Positions 17,992-25,880 of a DNA stretch of 64,000 nt are shown here, piece after piece. A program made the translations under genes and the position numbers. The DNA lies in the NCBI GenBank assembly GCA_012839345.1, contig DUNN01000036.1, positions 186,001 through 250,000 of the forward strand, written 5' to 3'. Position 1 is the stretch's first letter; each line of letters begins with the position of its first letter. The notes beneath the pieces were generated by a model. It did not search any database, was not told the DNA's origin, and saw only the letters and a program-made list of their open reading frames with translations. The DNA comes from Clostridiales bacterium. GTDB taxonomy: Bacteria; Bacillota; Clostridia; Oscillospirales; Acutalibacteraceae.

Positions 17992-18883
17992 CAGGGCGGA
18001 GAAAAACCGCTCTTATTTTGAGGGCTGGTATTTAAAGCACCAGAAGGACGGACATACGGTTGCTTTCATACCTGGGGTTCATTCCGGAGAAGACGGGGAA
18101 AAATCCGCTTTTGTTCAGGTTATTACGGAACAGTCGTCGTGGTATGTTCCGTTTTCCACTGCGAATTTCCACGTGCAGCCGCGCGGGTTTGCGGTGCGTG
18201 TGGGCGGCCAGGTGTTCAGCGAACGCGGCATTCGGGTGGATTTTAACACCTCCGGCCTTCAATGCCGCGGAGTGCTGTACTACGGGAACCTGACACCGCC
18301 TGCTTATGATGTGATGGGGCCGTTTCGTCTTTTTCCCTTTCTGGAGTGTAATCACGGCGTTCTCAGTATGAAACACACGCTGCGCGGAACCCTTGAACTG
18401 AACGGACAAACCGTTGACTTTACAGGTGGTACGGGCTACATGGAAAAAGACTGGGGAATCTCTTTTCCCAAACGCTACCTATGGGTGCAGTACGGCAGCA
18501 TGCAAGAGCCTTCCCTCAGCGTTATGGTTTCCATTGCAGAAATCCCGTTTTGCGGCTTTGTCTTTCCGGGCTGTATTGCCCTTATTTACTGCGGTGGAAA
18601 AGAATACCGTCTGGCCACCTACCTGGGTGTGCGGATTCTTCGGTGGGACAGAACCGGATTTTTAATTCGCCAGCGCGGGCTTCTTCTGGAGGCGGAAGTG
18701 TTGAAGTCACACGGACAGAATATACTGAAAGCGCCGCAGTGTGGGAACATGAACCGCGTTATCCGGGAAAGTGCCTCCTGCCAAGTTCGTTTTCGCTTTT
18801 ATTGCAACGGCAGGCTTTTGTTTGACTTAACAAGGGACGAAGCCAGTTTTGAGTATGCAGAAGGGGATGGGGCAAAAGGATAA
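17984..18883 (+). CDS. Tocopherol-cyclase-like family protein
   Basis: This 299-residue protein has the signature segments of the tocopherol cyclase / lipocalin-like family: YFEGWYLK (residues 11-18), a middle Asn/His-rich stretch and GTGYMEKDWGISFPKRYLWVQ (residues 145-165). Plant members cyclise prenylquinols to tocopherols. Bacterial homologues in anaerobes have no assigned reaction, and vitamin E synthesis is not expected here. Translation is coupled to the FAD/Rieske gene by the ATGGGTAA overlap, which suggests that both act on one hydrophobic substrate (inference). Confidence 0.8.
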   Translation: MGNRAEKNRSYFEGWYLKHQKDGHTVAFIPGVHSGEDGEKSAFVQVITEQSSWYVPFSTANFHVQPRGFAVRVGGQVFSERGIRVDFNTSGLQCRGVLYYGNLTPPAYDVMGPFRLFPFLECNHGVLSMKHTLRGTLELNGQTVDFTGGTGYMEKDWGISFPKRYLWVQYGSMQEPSLSVMVSIAEIPFCGFVFPGCIALIYCGGKEYRLATYLGVRILRWDRTGFLIRQRGLLLEAEVLKSHGQNILKAPQCGNMNRVIRESASCQVRFRFYCNGRLLFDLTRDEASFEYAEGDGAKG

Positions 18884-18900
18884 TTTGCTCCATCCCCTTT
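18861..18900. terminator. Bidirectional terminator between convergent genes
   Basis: AAGGGGATGG and CCATCCCCTT (18861-18870 and 18890-18899) form a stem that overlaps the last codons of the cyclase-like gene. It is followed by T-rich sequence on the plus strand and can also serve the small minus-strand gene. Confidence 0.8.
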
Positions 18901-18926
18901 ATTTTACATATACCGGTCAGGGTAAT

Positions 18927-19109
18927 TTATCCCTGCGCCGATTGGTCTGCAATGCTTTGCACATAATTATGCATTTCGCTGCGGGATTGAATTTGATGGG
19001 TGTGCTCAATCAGCTTTTGCTGTTCTTCTTTTGGCAGTGCGCTGAAGCGCTCCATGGCTTTTGGATTCATTGCCAGCGCCATGCCGAATCCAAGTGGGAG
19101 TTCTTCCAT
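18927..19109 (-). CDS. Conserved small protein of unknown function
   Basis: A 60-residue soluble protein with an AGGTGA ribosome site 7 bp before its ATG. The sequence (ELPLGFGMALAMNPKAMERF near the start, QIQSRSEMHNYVQSI near the end) follows the pattern of a short protein common in clostridia: a Pro-Gly-Phe-Gly-Met-Ala-Leu segment, then an amphipathic helix. I recognise the pattern but not a function. It stands alone between a terminator and the first structured repeat. Confidence 0.75.
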   Translation of the reverse strand: MEELPLGFGMALAMNPKAMERFSALPKEEQQKLIEHTHQIQSRSEMHNYVQSIADQSAQG

Positions 19110-19215
19110 ACAATCACCTCGTTTTTAGTTTCGTACCGAGGCTGCAAATTATACATTTTGATAAAGTATTTTTGCCGAAAAACGTTCCTTCGTGGAATTT
19201 AAAAGAAGAATATGG

Positions 19216-19305
19216 TATAATAGTCCAATCAGCTGCGGCTGATTGGACATTCGGAAATTGCTGTGCGGCGCACAGCGCTTTCCCGCCATTGGCGGATTCA
19301 ATTTC
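19216..19305 (+). repeat. Structured dispersed repeat, copy 1
   Basis: A 90-nt element begins TATAATAG. It has a perfect 11-bp hairpin GTCCAATCAGC/GCTGATTGGAC (19223-19248). An outer stem GAAATTG/CAATTTC (19254-19260 with 19299-19305) encloses GCTGTGC/GCACAGC and CCGCC/GGCGG hairpins. Two further partial heads (TATAATAG with AAATCAG) follow at 19338 and 19376. Related elements lie at 30218 and 36208 (minus). Confidence 0.8.
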
Positions 19306-19458
19306 TGGGAAGGCAGTCGGCTTTTATAGATAGATAGTATAATAGAGAAATCAGTTTTGGATAATTGGACAATAGTATAATAGCCAAATCAGCTTTTAGC
19401 AGCTTTGACCTTACGGAATGCTGTTTTTGCGGCAAATAGTGGAGAGGAATGTGGTGGA

Positions 19459-19878
19459 ATGCGGATTGCTGTCGTGGACGGACAGGGTGGAGGAATTGGA
19501 AAAGCACTGATTGAAAACCTGAGGGAAGAATTGGGGGACGATATTGAAATTCTCGCGCTTGGCACGAATGCCCTTGCCACCTCGCTGATGCTCAAGGCGG
19601 GGGCAAACGAAGGTGCCACGGGGGAAAATGCCATTGCAGTAAATGCCCCGAAGGTAGATGTGATTGTGGGCAGCGTCGCCATTGTTGCGGCAAATTCCAT
19701 GCTGGGTGAGCTTACGCCCGCCATGGCGCGCGCCGTTGCGGAAAGCCCCGCAAAGAAAGTGCTGATTCCTCTGAACCGCTGCGGAATATACGTTGTGGGA
19801 GTGAACAGCGAGCCGCTTCCTCATCATGTACGGCACGCGGCGGCCTATATTAAAGGATTGATTCGAGGTGAAGGATGA
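19459..19878 (+). CDS. DUF3842 family protein
   Basis: A 139-residue protein beginning MRIAVVDGQGGGIGKALI, a Rossmann-like nucleotide-binding start. It contains repeated Gly/Ala-rich strands (GTNALATSLMLKAGANEGATGENAIAVNA) and a conserved C-terminal LNRCGIYVVGV. This matches the DUF3842 family of clostridia, whose function is unknown. The start was chosen at the family methionine; AGAGG and GGTGG lie just before it. It overlaps the CooT-like gene at TGATG, so the two are made together. Given the partner, a role in nickel or metal-centre handling is conceivable but unproven. Confidence 0.85.
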   Translation: MRIAVVDGQGGGIGKALIENLREELGDDIEILALGTNALATSLMLKAGANEGATGENAIAVNAPKVDVIVGSVAIVAANSMLGELTPAMARAVAESPAKKVLIPLNRCGIYVVGVNSEPLPHHVRHAAAYIKGLIRGEG

Positions 19879-20063
19879 TGTGCGAAGCGAATGTTTATCT
19901 GATGGATGCGGATGGTGAAGAAAAACTTCTGATGGACGCGGTTGACAAAGTCATTCCTCAGGAAGAAAAAATATATATGGAAAATATTTATGGGGAACGC
20001 AAGACTGTAAAGGCCCGCATTAAAGAAATGCATCTGGTCGACCACCGGATTATTCTGGAATGA
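19878..20063 (+). CDS. CooT-family nickel-binding-like protein
   Basis: This 61-residue protein starts MCEANVYLMDADGEEKLLMD and ends in a beta-strand pattern IKEMHLVDHRIILE. That is the pattern of the CooT family, small dimers that bind Ni(II) through the N-terminal Met-Cys. The start at 19878 gives the family Met-Cys N-terminus and has GAGGTG at 7 bp; the ATG three bases earlier would bury the cysteine. No carbon monoxide dehydrogenase gene is in the window, so its client enzyme is unknown. Confidence 0.82.
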   Translation: MCEANVYLMDADGEEKLLMDAVDKVIPQEEKIYMENIYGERKTVKARIKEMHLVDHRIILE

Positions 20064-20065
20064 AA

Positions 20066-20115
20066 AAGAGGGTGCTGCAAAATGAATTTTTCATCATTTT
20101 GCAGCACCCTTTTTG
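20066..20115 (+). terminator. Terminator of DUF3842-CooT; long-hairpin repeat copy 2
   Basis: Stem AGGGTGCTGCAAAATGA (20069-20085) with its perfect complement at 20094-20110, followed by TTTTT. The stem belongs to the same family as the hairpins at 9161 and 55359. Confidence 0.9.
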
Positions 20116-20193
20116 CCCTTTTTAAAAATCTCTGTGGCCGTTAGCCGGAGTGTCGGCCCTTCCCACGGCGTGCTGGACACACAGAGTTTGCAT

Positions 20194-20898
20194 TTAGGAT
20201 TCCAGAATCTGTCCGTCGGTTGAAATGGTAATCACGTGCCACGGAATCATTTTTCCGCTGTTCTGCAGTGCGGTCTTTACCGCGTGAACAATGCCGCCGC
20301 AGCACGGTACCTCCATTCTTACAATGGTAATACTCTGAATGTCATTCCATTTTAAGATGGCGGTAAGCTTTTCGCTGTAATCCACGTCGTCCAGCTTCGG
20401 GCATCCGATGAGCGTGATTTTATTGCGCATGAACTGATGAATATTCGGATACGCGTAAGCGGTGCAGTCCGCACAGATTGCCAGATGCGCCCCTGCAAAA
20501 TATGGCGCATTCGGCGCGACCAGCTTAATTTGGCAGGGCCACTGCCGCAGTTCGGATTGAACGGCAGTTGAGGCCGCGGGTTGAGCCGCCTGGGGTGCGC
20601 GGTTCATCGTGCGTATTCGTGCTCCGGGGCAGCCGCTGAAATGCGTTTCGTTTAAACTTTCCGCCTTCATTTTTGCCTGAACAGCCTGTTCGTCGTATTC
20701 GTCCGCTTCCCGCTCAATAATGCTGATTGCACCGGTAGGGCATTCGGGCAGGCAGTTGCCCAATCCGTCGCAGTAGCTGTCGCTGGTCAGTACAGCTTTT
20801 CCGTTAATCAGCTGGAGCGCGCCTTCGTGGCATGCGCTTATGCATAGTCCGCAGCCGTTGCATTTTTCAGAATCGATACTTACTATGTTACGTTTCAT
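20194..20898 (-). CDS. 4Fe-4S ferredoxin-type protein
   Basis: This 234-residue cytoplasmic protein has two N-terminal iron-sulfur motifs (CNGCGLCISAC and CDGLGNCLPEC, residues 14-60). A low-complexity linker follows, then a C-terminal part with further Cys pairs (CADCTAYAYP, CPKLDD, PCCGGIV). Proteins of this build are common next to Crp/Fnr regulators in clostridia; the reaction is unknown. ATG 20898 has AAGGAG at 8 bp, while an upstream in-frame ATG lacks one. It diverges from the Crp/Fnr gene, and the intergenic palindrome sits at the class II activator position relative to its promoter. Confidence 0.88.
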   Translation of the reverse strand: MKRNIVSIDSEKCNGCGLCISACHEGALQLINGKAVLTSDSYCDGLGNCLPECPTGAISIIEREADEYDEQAVQAKMKAESLNETHFSGCPGARIRTMNRAPQAAQPAASTAVQSELRQWPCQIKLVAPNAPYFAGAHLAICADCTAYAYPNIHQFMRNKITLIGCPKLDDVDYSEKLTAILKWNDIQSITIVRMEVPCCGGIVHAVKTALQNSGKMIPWHVITISTDGQILES

Positions 20899-20930
20899 TC
20901 GGAAAACTCCTTTATTGTTCTGCATCAATC

Positions 20931-20989
20931 TTGTTTTTCTAATGCGATTATAGTATAATTTTTTGGATTGATCTGTAGCCGTGGCTACA
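20931..20989. promoter_or_regulatory. Divergent promoters with a Crp/Fnr-type palindrome
   Basis: TGTAGCC-GT-GGCTACA (20974-20989, a GTA-N8-TAC site) is centred at 20981.5. On the minus strand the -10 TATAAT (20952-20947) predicts a start near 20940, which puts the palindrome at about -41.5, the class II activator position. On the plus strand TTGTTT (20931-20936), a 17-bp spacer and TATAAT (20954-20959) start the regulator gene; the palindrome then lies just downstream, where it would block (autorepression). Confidence 0.7.
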
Positions 20990-20999
20990 TTTTGCGGAG

Positions 21000-21701
21000 G
21001 TGGGTTCTATTTTTGAGCAATATCTTTCCGTTCTTCAAAAGTGCGTCCTTTTCCGAAATGTTCAGGAAAAAGACATGATCCGAATGCTCGGTTGCCTTCA
21101 GCCGCGAACCGCAAGCTATTTGAAAGGGGAACTGATGACCCAGGCTGGTGACCCGATTCATGAAATTGGTGTGGTTCTTTCGGGTTCAGTGGCCGTCACC
21201 AAGGAAACGCCGCTCGGGGAACGCATTGTGCTCAGTAAAATTCCGTCTGGCGGAATTTACGGGGAAGTCATCGCGCTTTCCGGGGAACCGTCTTCCCGTG
21301 CCACGATTTTTGCGGCGGAAGCCTGTACTGTCCTTTACATTCTGCCACATAAAATTTTGAATCCATGCCGGAATGTCTGCCCATGGCACAGCACCCTGAC
21401 GGAAAATCTGGTTCATGTTGTAGCGGATAAGGCCCTTTTTTTAAACCGGAAAATCGATTTTCTGGTGATTAAAAGCATGCGCGGAAAGCTCTGCACTTTT
21501 CTCTATGAATACTACAAAAAAACCGGAAACACGACCTTTACCCTGCCGTATAACCGGAATGAGCTTGCCGATTTTTTGAACGTGTCCCGCCCCTCCATGT
21601 CAAGGGAGCTAGGCCGTATGAGGGACGAGGGAATTTTAACCTTTTCAGGCAATACGTTTCATCTTGTTAATTTAACCGTTTTAATAAATTATGTGGAATA
21701 A
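21000..21701 (+). CDS. Crp/Fnr-family transcriptional regulator (1)
   Basis: This 233-residue regulator has an N-terminal cyclic-nucleotide-binding-like beta-barrel (GELMTQAGDPIHEIGVVLSGSVAV) and a C-terminal winged helix (RNELADFLNVSRPSMSRELGRMRDEGIL). No N-terminal Fnr cysteine cluster is evident, so the signal is unknown. GTG 21000 lies inside the GGAGGTG sequence; ATT 21009 would sit 8 bp after GGAGG and match the usual N-terminus better, so the start is uncertain. It is divergent from the ferredoxin-like gene and shares its palindrome. An HD-domain gene follows directly. Confidence 0.9.
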   Translation: MGSIFEQYLSVLQKCVLFRNVQEKDMIRMLGCLQPRTASYLKGELMTQAGDPIHEIGVVLSGSVAVTKETPLGERIVLSKIPSGGIYGEVIALSGEPSSRATIFAAEACTVLYILPHKILNPCRNVCPWHSTLTENLVHVVADKALFLNRKIDFLVIKSMRGKLCTFLYEYYKKTGNTTFTLPYNRNELADFLNVSRPSMSRELGRMRDEGILTFSGNTFHLVNLTVLINYVE

Positions 21702-21723
21702 CGGAATACAGGAGGATATGAAA

Positions 21724-22224
21724 ATGAAAGAATCCGTCAATACCATGATTCGTTCCATGATCCGGTATAACCATGGGGATCCGAAACGCATTCACCATGC
21801 CCTGAAAGTCCATTCCTTTGCGGTTTCCATTGGGCAACGGGAACACTTGGATGAAAAGCAGATGGAAATTCTGGAGCTTGCGGCTATTCTGCATGACATC
21901 GGCATTCGTAGCAGTGAGGAAAAGTATGGTTCCTCCGCTGGAAAATATCAGGAACTGGAAGGCCCGCAGGTTGCCGGCAGAATGCTGCTGGAAGCGGGGA
22001 TTCCCAGCGAAATCACCAAGCGTGTCTGCTTTTTAATTGGGCATCACCATACATATACCGATATTGACGGGATTGACTATCAGATTTTAATCGAAGCGGA
22101 TTTCCTGGTCAACTTGTATGAAGAGGAACTTGGCCAAGAACAGGCGCGTACGGTAATGGACAAGTATTTTAAAACCGCGTTGGGAAAAGAATACCTTACT
22201 GCTATGTACCTTGAAAACCCGTGA
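21724..22224 (+). CDS. HD-domain protein (putative phosphohydrolase)
   Basis: A 166-residue protein with metal-binding residues of the HD superfamily: RIHHALKVHSFAVSIG (His), LAAILHDIGI (His-Asp) and LIGHHHTYTDI. Members hydrolyse nucleotides or phosphate esters; the substrate here is unknown. ATG 21724 stands 8 bp after AGGAGG. It lies 22 bp after the Crp/Fnr gene and overlaps the next gene region, forming a three-gene operon. Confidence 0.85.
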   Translation: MKESVNTMIRSMIRYNHGDPKRIHHALKVHSFAVSIGQREHLDEKQMEILELAAILHDIGIRSSEEKYGSSAGKYQELEGPQVAGRMLLEAGIPSEITKRVCFLIGHHHTYTDIDGIDYQILIEADFLVNLYEEELGQEQARTVMDKYFKTALGKEYLTAMYLENP

Positions 22225-22232
22225 AGAGGGCG

Positions 22233-23210
22233 ATGGCTCCCGGTATGGAAAGGATGGTCCTGCAAACGAAGAAGAATCCGTTTCCCTATGCAAACGACAA
22301 CAAGCGCTACCATACGCTGAGCTATGCGCTGAAACAACGCTTTGGCAGGCGCGTCTTCAAAGCAGTCATTGATGCGGGCTTTACATGCCCGAATCTGGAC
22401 GGCACGAAAGGGACGGGCGGGTGCACGTTCTGCATGGGCGGAAGCGGGGAATTCACCCACCCGTTTCTCAGTGTAGAAGAACAGATTCGTATGGAACTGG
22501 CGCGCGTCCGGAAAAAATGGAGCAACGCGGAGGTAATCGCTTATTTTCAGCCTCATACCAATACGTATGCGCCGCTGGAAAAACTGAAAGCGGTGTACGA
22601 GACCGCCCTTTTACAGGAGGGTGTCTGCGGTATTAGCATCGCGACCCGCGCCGACGCATTGGAGCCGGAAACCGTGCGGTATTTGGAAGCCCTGGCGCAA
22701 AATACTTACCTGACGGTCGAGCTTGGGTTACAAAGTATGCACGATGATACCGCTCGCCGGATTCACCGGAGGCATACCTGGCAGGAATTTTTAAACGGAT
22801 ATGAGCTACTGAAGTCCCATGGACTCCGGGTATGCGTCCACATCATCAACGGCCTGCCCGGGGAAGACACCGCCATGATGACGGAAACAGCCCGAGCGCT
22901 TGCCGGGTTGAAAGTGGATGCGCTGAAAATCCATCTTCTTCAGATTATGCGTGGAACGGCTCTGGCCCGTGAGTATGAAAACGGGCTGGTGGTTCCAATG
23001 ACCCGGGAAGATTATTTGGATACGGTCTGCCGTCAGCTGGAACTTCTTCCGCCGGAAACGGTGATTGAGCGGATTACCGGGGACGGTGCGCATGACCGCC
23101 TGATTGCCCCGCGCTGGTGTGTGGATAAAATATCTGTGCTGGGTTCTATTGATCAGACTCTGGCACGGCGGGACACCTGGCAGGGAAAATATTATATTGC
23201 AAAAGACTAA
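22233..23210 (+). CDS. TIGR01212-family radical SAM protein (YhcC-like)
   Basis: A radical S-adenosylmethionine protein of about 325 residues. The cluster-binding cysteines are in FTCPNLDGTKGTGGCTFC, near residues 50-67. Later segments SIATRADAL, VELGLQSMHDDTARRIHRRH and HIINGLPGEDTAMM are typical of the YhcC/TIGR01212 family. The reaction is unknown. Starts at GTG 22221 (4-base overlap with the HD gene), ATG 22233 and ATG 22245 are all possible; GAAGAGGG precedes the ATGs. It is closed by a strong bidirectional terminator. Confidence 0.9.
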   Translation: MAPGMERMVLQTKKNPFPYANDNKRYHTLSYALKQRFGRRVFKAVIDAGFTCPNLDGTKGTGGCTFCMGGSGEFTHPFLSVEEQIRMELARVRKKWSNAEVIAYFQPHTNTYAPLEKLKAVYETALLQEGVCGISIATRADALEPETVRYLEALAQNTYLTVELGLQSMHDDTARRIHRRHTWQEFLNGYELLKSHGLRVCVHIINGLPGEDTAMMTETARALAGLKVDALKIHLLQIMRGTALAREYENGLVVPMTREDYLDTVCRQLELLPPETVIERITGDGAHDRLIAPRWCVDKISVLGSIDQTLARRDTWQGKYYIAKD

Positions 23211-23254
23211 GGAACCGCTGATTTCTTACGACAGAATTAGTGGTTACCTAAAAG

Positions 23255-23297
23255 AAACAGCCTGTGCGCTTTCAAAAGCGGCGCACAGGCTGTTTTT
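23255..23297. terminator. Bidirectional terminator
   Basis: Stem AAACAGCCTGTGCGC/GCGCACAGGCTGTTT (23255-23269 and 23281-23295) with an 11-nt loop. T-run on the plus side and A-rich left flank; it serves the radical SAM gene and the convergent Crp/Fnr gene. Confidence 0.92.
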
Positions 23298-23310
23298 GTA
23301 CGGGCAGCGC

Positions 23311-24000
23311 CTAAGTTAGTGCCAGACGCTCTAACTTTTTCCGGTCGGTCAAGGTGATTTCCCCGCGTGACAGGGTGACCATCCCCTCCGACTGAAAATA
23401 TTTCAGCATGCGGGTCACAACCTCGCGCGCAGAGCCAAGGTGATTCGCCACAGTTTCGTGGGTAATGCTCAGCCGGTCGGTACCGTCAATGGCGGATTGT
23501 TCCAGAAGAAAAGAGGCCAGCCGTTTGTCAAAGCTGCTGAACAGCACCTGCTCCAGCACCCACATTACGTCGGAAAAGCGGGACGCCATCAGCTGGTTCG
23601 TATATTCGGAAACGGCAATTGAGGTCTCGTTCAGTTTTTGATAAACCGGCGTGGGAATAACAACCACTTCAGATTCCTGCTCCGTTTCTACATAGACTTC
23701 GAAACGGATGTTTTTCATCATACACGAAGCGGAAAAAATACAAATATCGTTGTCAAAAAGACGGTACAGCGTAATTTCTTTGCCGGAATCGGAAATGATA
23801 TACACACGCAGCTGCCCGTGCTTCACCAGAAGAAGACCGGCGCATTGCTGGGAACCGCGGTGCATGCTTTCCCCACGGTAATATTTTTTAGGAAGCGAGT
23901 TCGCCAGAATCCACTTCTGCTGTTCCGGCGTCAGTTTTTCCCAGAACGGAAGCGCTGATTGGACAAATGCGGTCGTTTCATCCGTCAAACTCAAATCCAT
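23311..24000 (-). CDS. Crp/Fnr-family transcriptional regulator (2), Fnr-like helix-turn-helix
   Basis: This 229-residue regulator has a sensor barrel (GESMHRGSQQCAGLLLVKHGQLRVYIISDSGKEITLYRL) and a winged helix containing HETVANHLGSAREVVTRMLKYFQSEGMV, close to the Fnr-type recognition helix. One Cys pair region (FSASCMM, HRGSQQC) could hold a metal or redox signal, but no classical Fnr cluster is seen. It is divergent from the nitroreductase gene, with 216 bp between them. A link to redox or nitrosative stress is inferred from context. Confidence 0.9.
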   Translation of the reverse strand: MDLSLTDETTAFVQSALPFWEKLTPEQQKWILANSLPKKYYRGESMHRGSQQCAGLLLVKHGQLRVYIISDSGKEITLYRLFDNDICIFSASCMMKNIRFEVYVETEQESEVVVIPTPVYQKLNETSIAVSEYTNQLMASRFSDVMWVLEQVLFSSFDKRLASFLLEQSAIDGTDRLSITHETVANHLGSAREVVTRMLKYFQSEGMVTLSRGEITLTDRKKLERLALT

Positions 24001-24130
24001 TCCCTCCTAAAATTTATCCTATCTAGGCATAATATTTATTATACTCTGAATCCTGAAAAAAGGAAATTGTTGTTCTTTCTGAATCGGAAAACAATACAAA
24101 GATAAAAAATATAATTTGATACAATTAAAC

Positions 24131-24173
24131 TGTAGCTATGGATACTTGTAATCTATCGGGGATTCATTATAAT
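24131..24173 (+). promoter_or_regulatory. Nitroreductase promoter with Crp/Fnr-type palindrome at -41.5
   Basis: TGTAGCTATGGATACT (24131-24146) matches the palindrome at 20974-20989. Its centre, 24138.5, is about 41.5 bp before the start predicted from -10 TATAAT (24168-24173). No -35 hexamer is evident, as expected for an activator-dependent promoter. Confidence 0.68.
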
Positions 24174-24216
24174 AATTATAATAATAATTTTAATTACGAA
24201 AAAAGGAGTTGATTTT

Positions 24217-24816
24217 ATGCAAAAATCTTTTTATGATGCAATAAAAGATAGAAGATCCATTTATGCAATCAGCGGTGAATCCCCGGTCGGGGAGGAGCGG
24301 ATTGCCGAGGTAGTCGGGCAGGCAATTAAACATGTTCCTTCCGCCTTTAACAGTCAAAGTGCACGTGTGGCCATTCTGTTCGGGGAAGCACATCAAAAGC
24401 TTTGGAATATCACCATGGAAACCCTGCGCAAAATCGTACCGCCGAAAGATTTTCCCCAAACGGAGGAAAAAATCCGTTCGTTCGCGGCCGGTTATGGAAC
24501 TATTCTGTATTTTGATGATACCACGGTAACCGAAGGGCTGATGCAGCAGTTCCCGTTGTACCGGGAAAACTTCCCAGTTTGGGCGCAGCAGTCAAACGGA
24601 ATGCTTCAGTTTGCCGTGTGGACTTCTTTAGAGCAGGAGGGCCTGGGCGCCACGCTGCAGCACTATAATCCGCTGATTGATGAGGAAGTGAAAAAGACCT
24701 GGAATCTTCCGCAAAGCTGGAAACTGATTGCACAAATGCCGTTTGGCAAGCCGACCGCAGAGCCGGATGCGAAGGAAACGCTTCCGGTGGAGCAGCGGAT
24801 GCTGCAATTCCATTGA
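24217..24816 (+). CDS. Nitroreductase-family protein
   Basis: This 199-residue flavin (FMN) oxidoreductase contains the family start IKDRRSIYAISGESPVGEERI, PSAFNSQSARV, and the late segment LEQEGLGATLQHYNPLIDEEV. It resembles the Frm2/HbN-type short nitroreductases induced by fatty acids or nitro compounds in other bacteria. AAGGAG precedes the ATG. Expression probably depends on a Crp/Fnr regulator through the upstream palindrome. The true substrate (nitro compound, quinone or disulfide-like) is unknown. Confidence 0.9.
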   Translation: MQKSFYDAIKDRRSIYAISGESPVGEERIAEVVGQAIKHVPSAFNSQSARVAILFGEAHQKLWNITMETLRKIVPPKDFPQTEEKIRSFAAGYGTILYFDDTTVTEGLMQQFPLYRENFPVWAQQSNGMLQFAVWTSLEQEGLGATLQHYNPLIDEEVKKTWNLPQSWKLIAQMPFGKPTAEPDAKETLPVEQRMLQFH

Positions 24817-24845
24817 TTCTGCTGAAACGGTTGGTTCGGAATACG

Positions 24846-24878
24846 AAAAAAACGGGTGCCCTGGGGGTACCCGTTTTC
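24846..24878. terminator. Bidirectional terminator
   Basis: AAAACGGGT-GCCC and GGGTACCCGTTTT form a stem between the convergent nitroreductase and MBL-fold genes, with A and T runs on either side. Confidence 0.85.
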
Positions 24879-24883
24879 TGAAT

Positions 24884-25630
24884 TTAACTGAATTTTTCAT
24901 TGGCCGGGTCTTCTTCTGGAGCAAGGATCCGTTCGCCGCGCCAGGAAAAGAACGCAATACGGTTTCGGTACGGTTCGGCCCGGGGGTCGCGCCGGATTTC
25001 GTCAAAGATTGAGAGGTCATTTCCAAAATGCATCGGCACCGCCAGTTTAACGGGAACGGTTTTCATTAGGTAATCCAGACCAAGCAGGTAATGCTCTTCC
25101 AGACGGGGGTCCACCGGAACAAAAGCAATGTCAATTTTTTCGCCTTTCATCGAGTCGATTTGTTCCCGGTAACGCCGCCTCATGGCCGTATTCTCCGCCT
25201 CCGGTTCGCCGTTCCAATGCCAAAGGTTCAGGTCCCCGGCGTGGTAGATGCATAATCCGTCCGCGTATATCAGAAAGGCGGCGCCCGAGTCGGTGGAATC
25301 CAGCACCCGGAATTTCAGGTCACCAAGGTCATAGGTCATACCGGCGTGAACGGTGAGCACGTCCTCTTTGGTACGAATATCATCGGCGAGAATATAGCGG
25401 ATATTGGGTATCGTCTTTCGCCAGCTGAAAATTCTGGGATTATAGTGATCGGGATGCCGGTGGGAAACAAAAACGACCACGTTATGGTCTTTGATTTCCT
25501 GCGGGTCAATTACGCCCTTGTTCAGCCCGCATCCTCTGGGGGTGTCCAGATAATAGTCAAAAATTAAAAAGTGATTTTCCGTTTTCAGCGCAAAGCCGCT
25601 GTGATATAAATAATAGATTTCCGTGTTCAA
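24884..25630 (-). CDS. MBL-fold metallo-hydrolase
   Basis: This 248-residue protein has a metallo-beta-lactamase fold with the metal motif SHRHPDH near residue 57, an Asp in YHAGDLNLWHW and a later His in PMHFGND. It resembles the UPF0173/YtkL-like group of unknown substrate. The TTG start 25630 is supported by GGAGTGA 6 bp upstream. It stands alone, with a terminator at its end and the MscS gene diverging from it. Confidence 0.85.
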   Translation of the reverse strand: MNTEIYYLYHSGFALKTENHFLIFDYYLDTPRGCGLNKGVIDPQEIKDHNVVVFVSHRHPDHYNPRIFSWRKTIPNIRYILADDIRTKEDVLTVHAGMTYDLGDLKFRVLDSTDSGAAFLIYADGLCIYHAGDLNLWHWNGEPEAENTAMRRRYREQIDSMKGEKIDIAFVPVDPRLEEHYLLGLDYLMKTVPVKLAVPMHFGNDLSIFDEIRRDPRAEPYRNRIAFFSWRGERILAPEEDPANEKFS

Positions 25631-25880
25631 TTTGTTTCACTCCAGTTCGGAATCAGACCTGTTTTTTTATAGCCGGCTGCAATTCGGAAAGCGCTGTTTT
25701 TGTGGTATAATGGAATGCAGAATACGCAATCCGACCGCAGGTCAGCAAGTTCAATCCTTATGCGGGTTTGAGCGGGCTGCCGCCGGTTTTGCCTTGTTTT
25801 AATCTTACACCCGCAGCGCAGGATGTCAAGAATCCGGCTGAGAATCAACGGCAGTATGCAAAGAAATAGGGAGGACTTCT

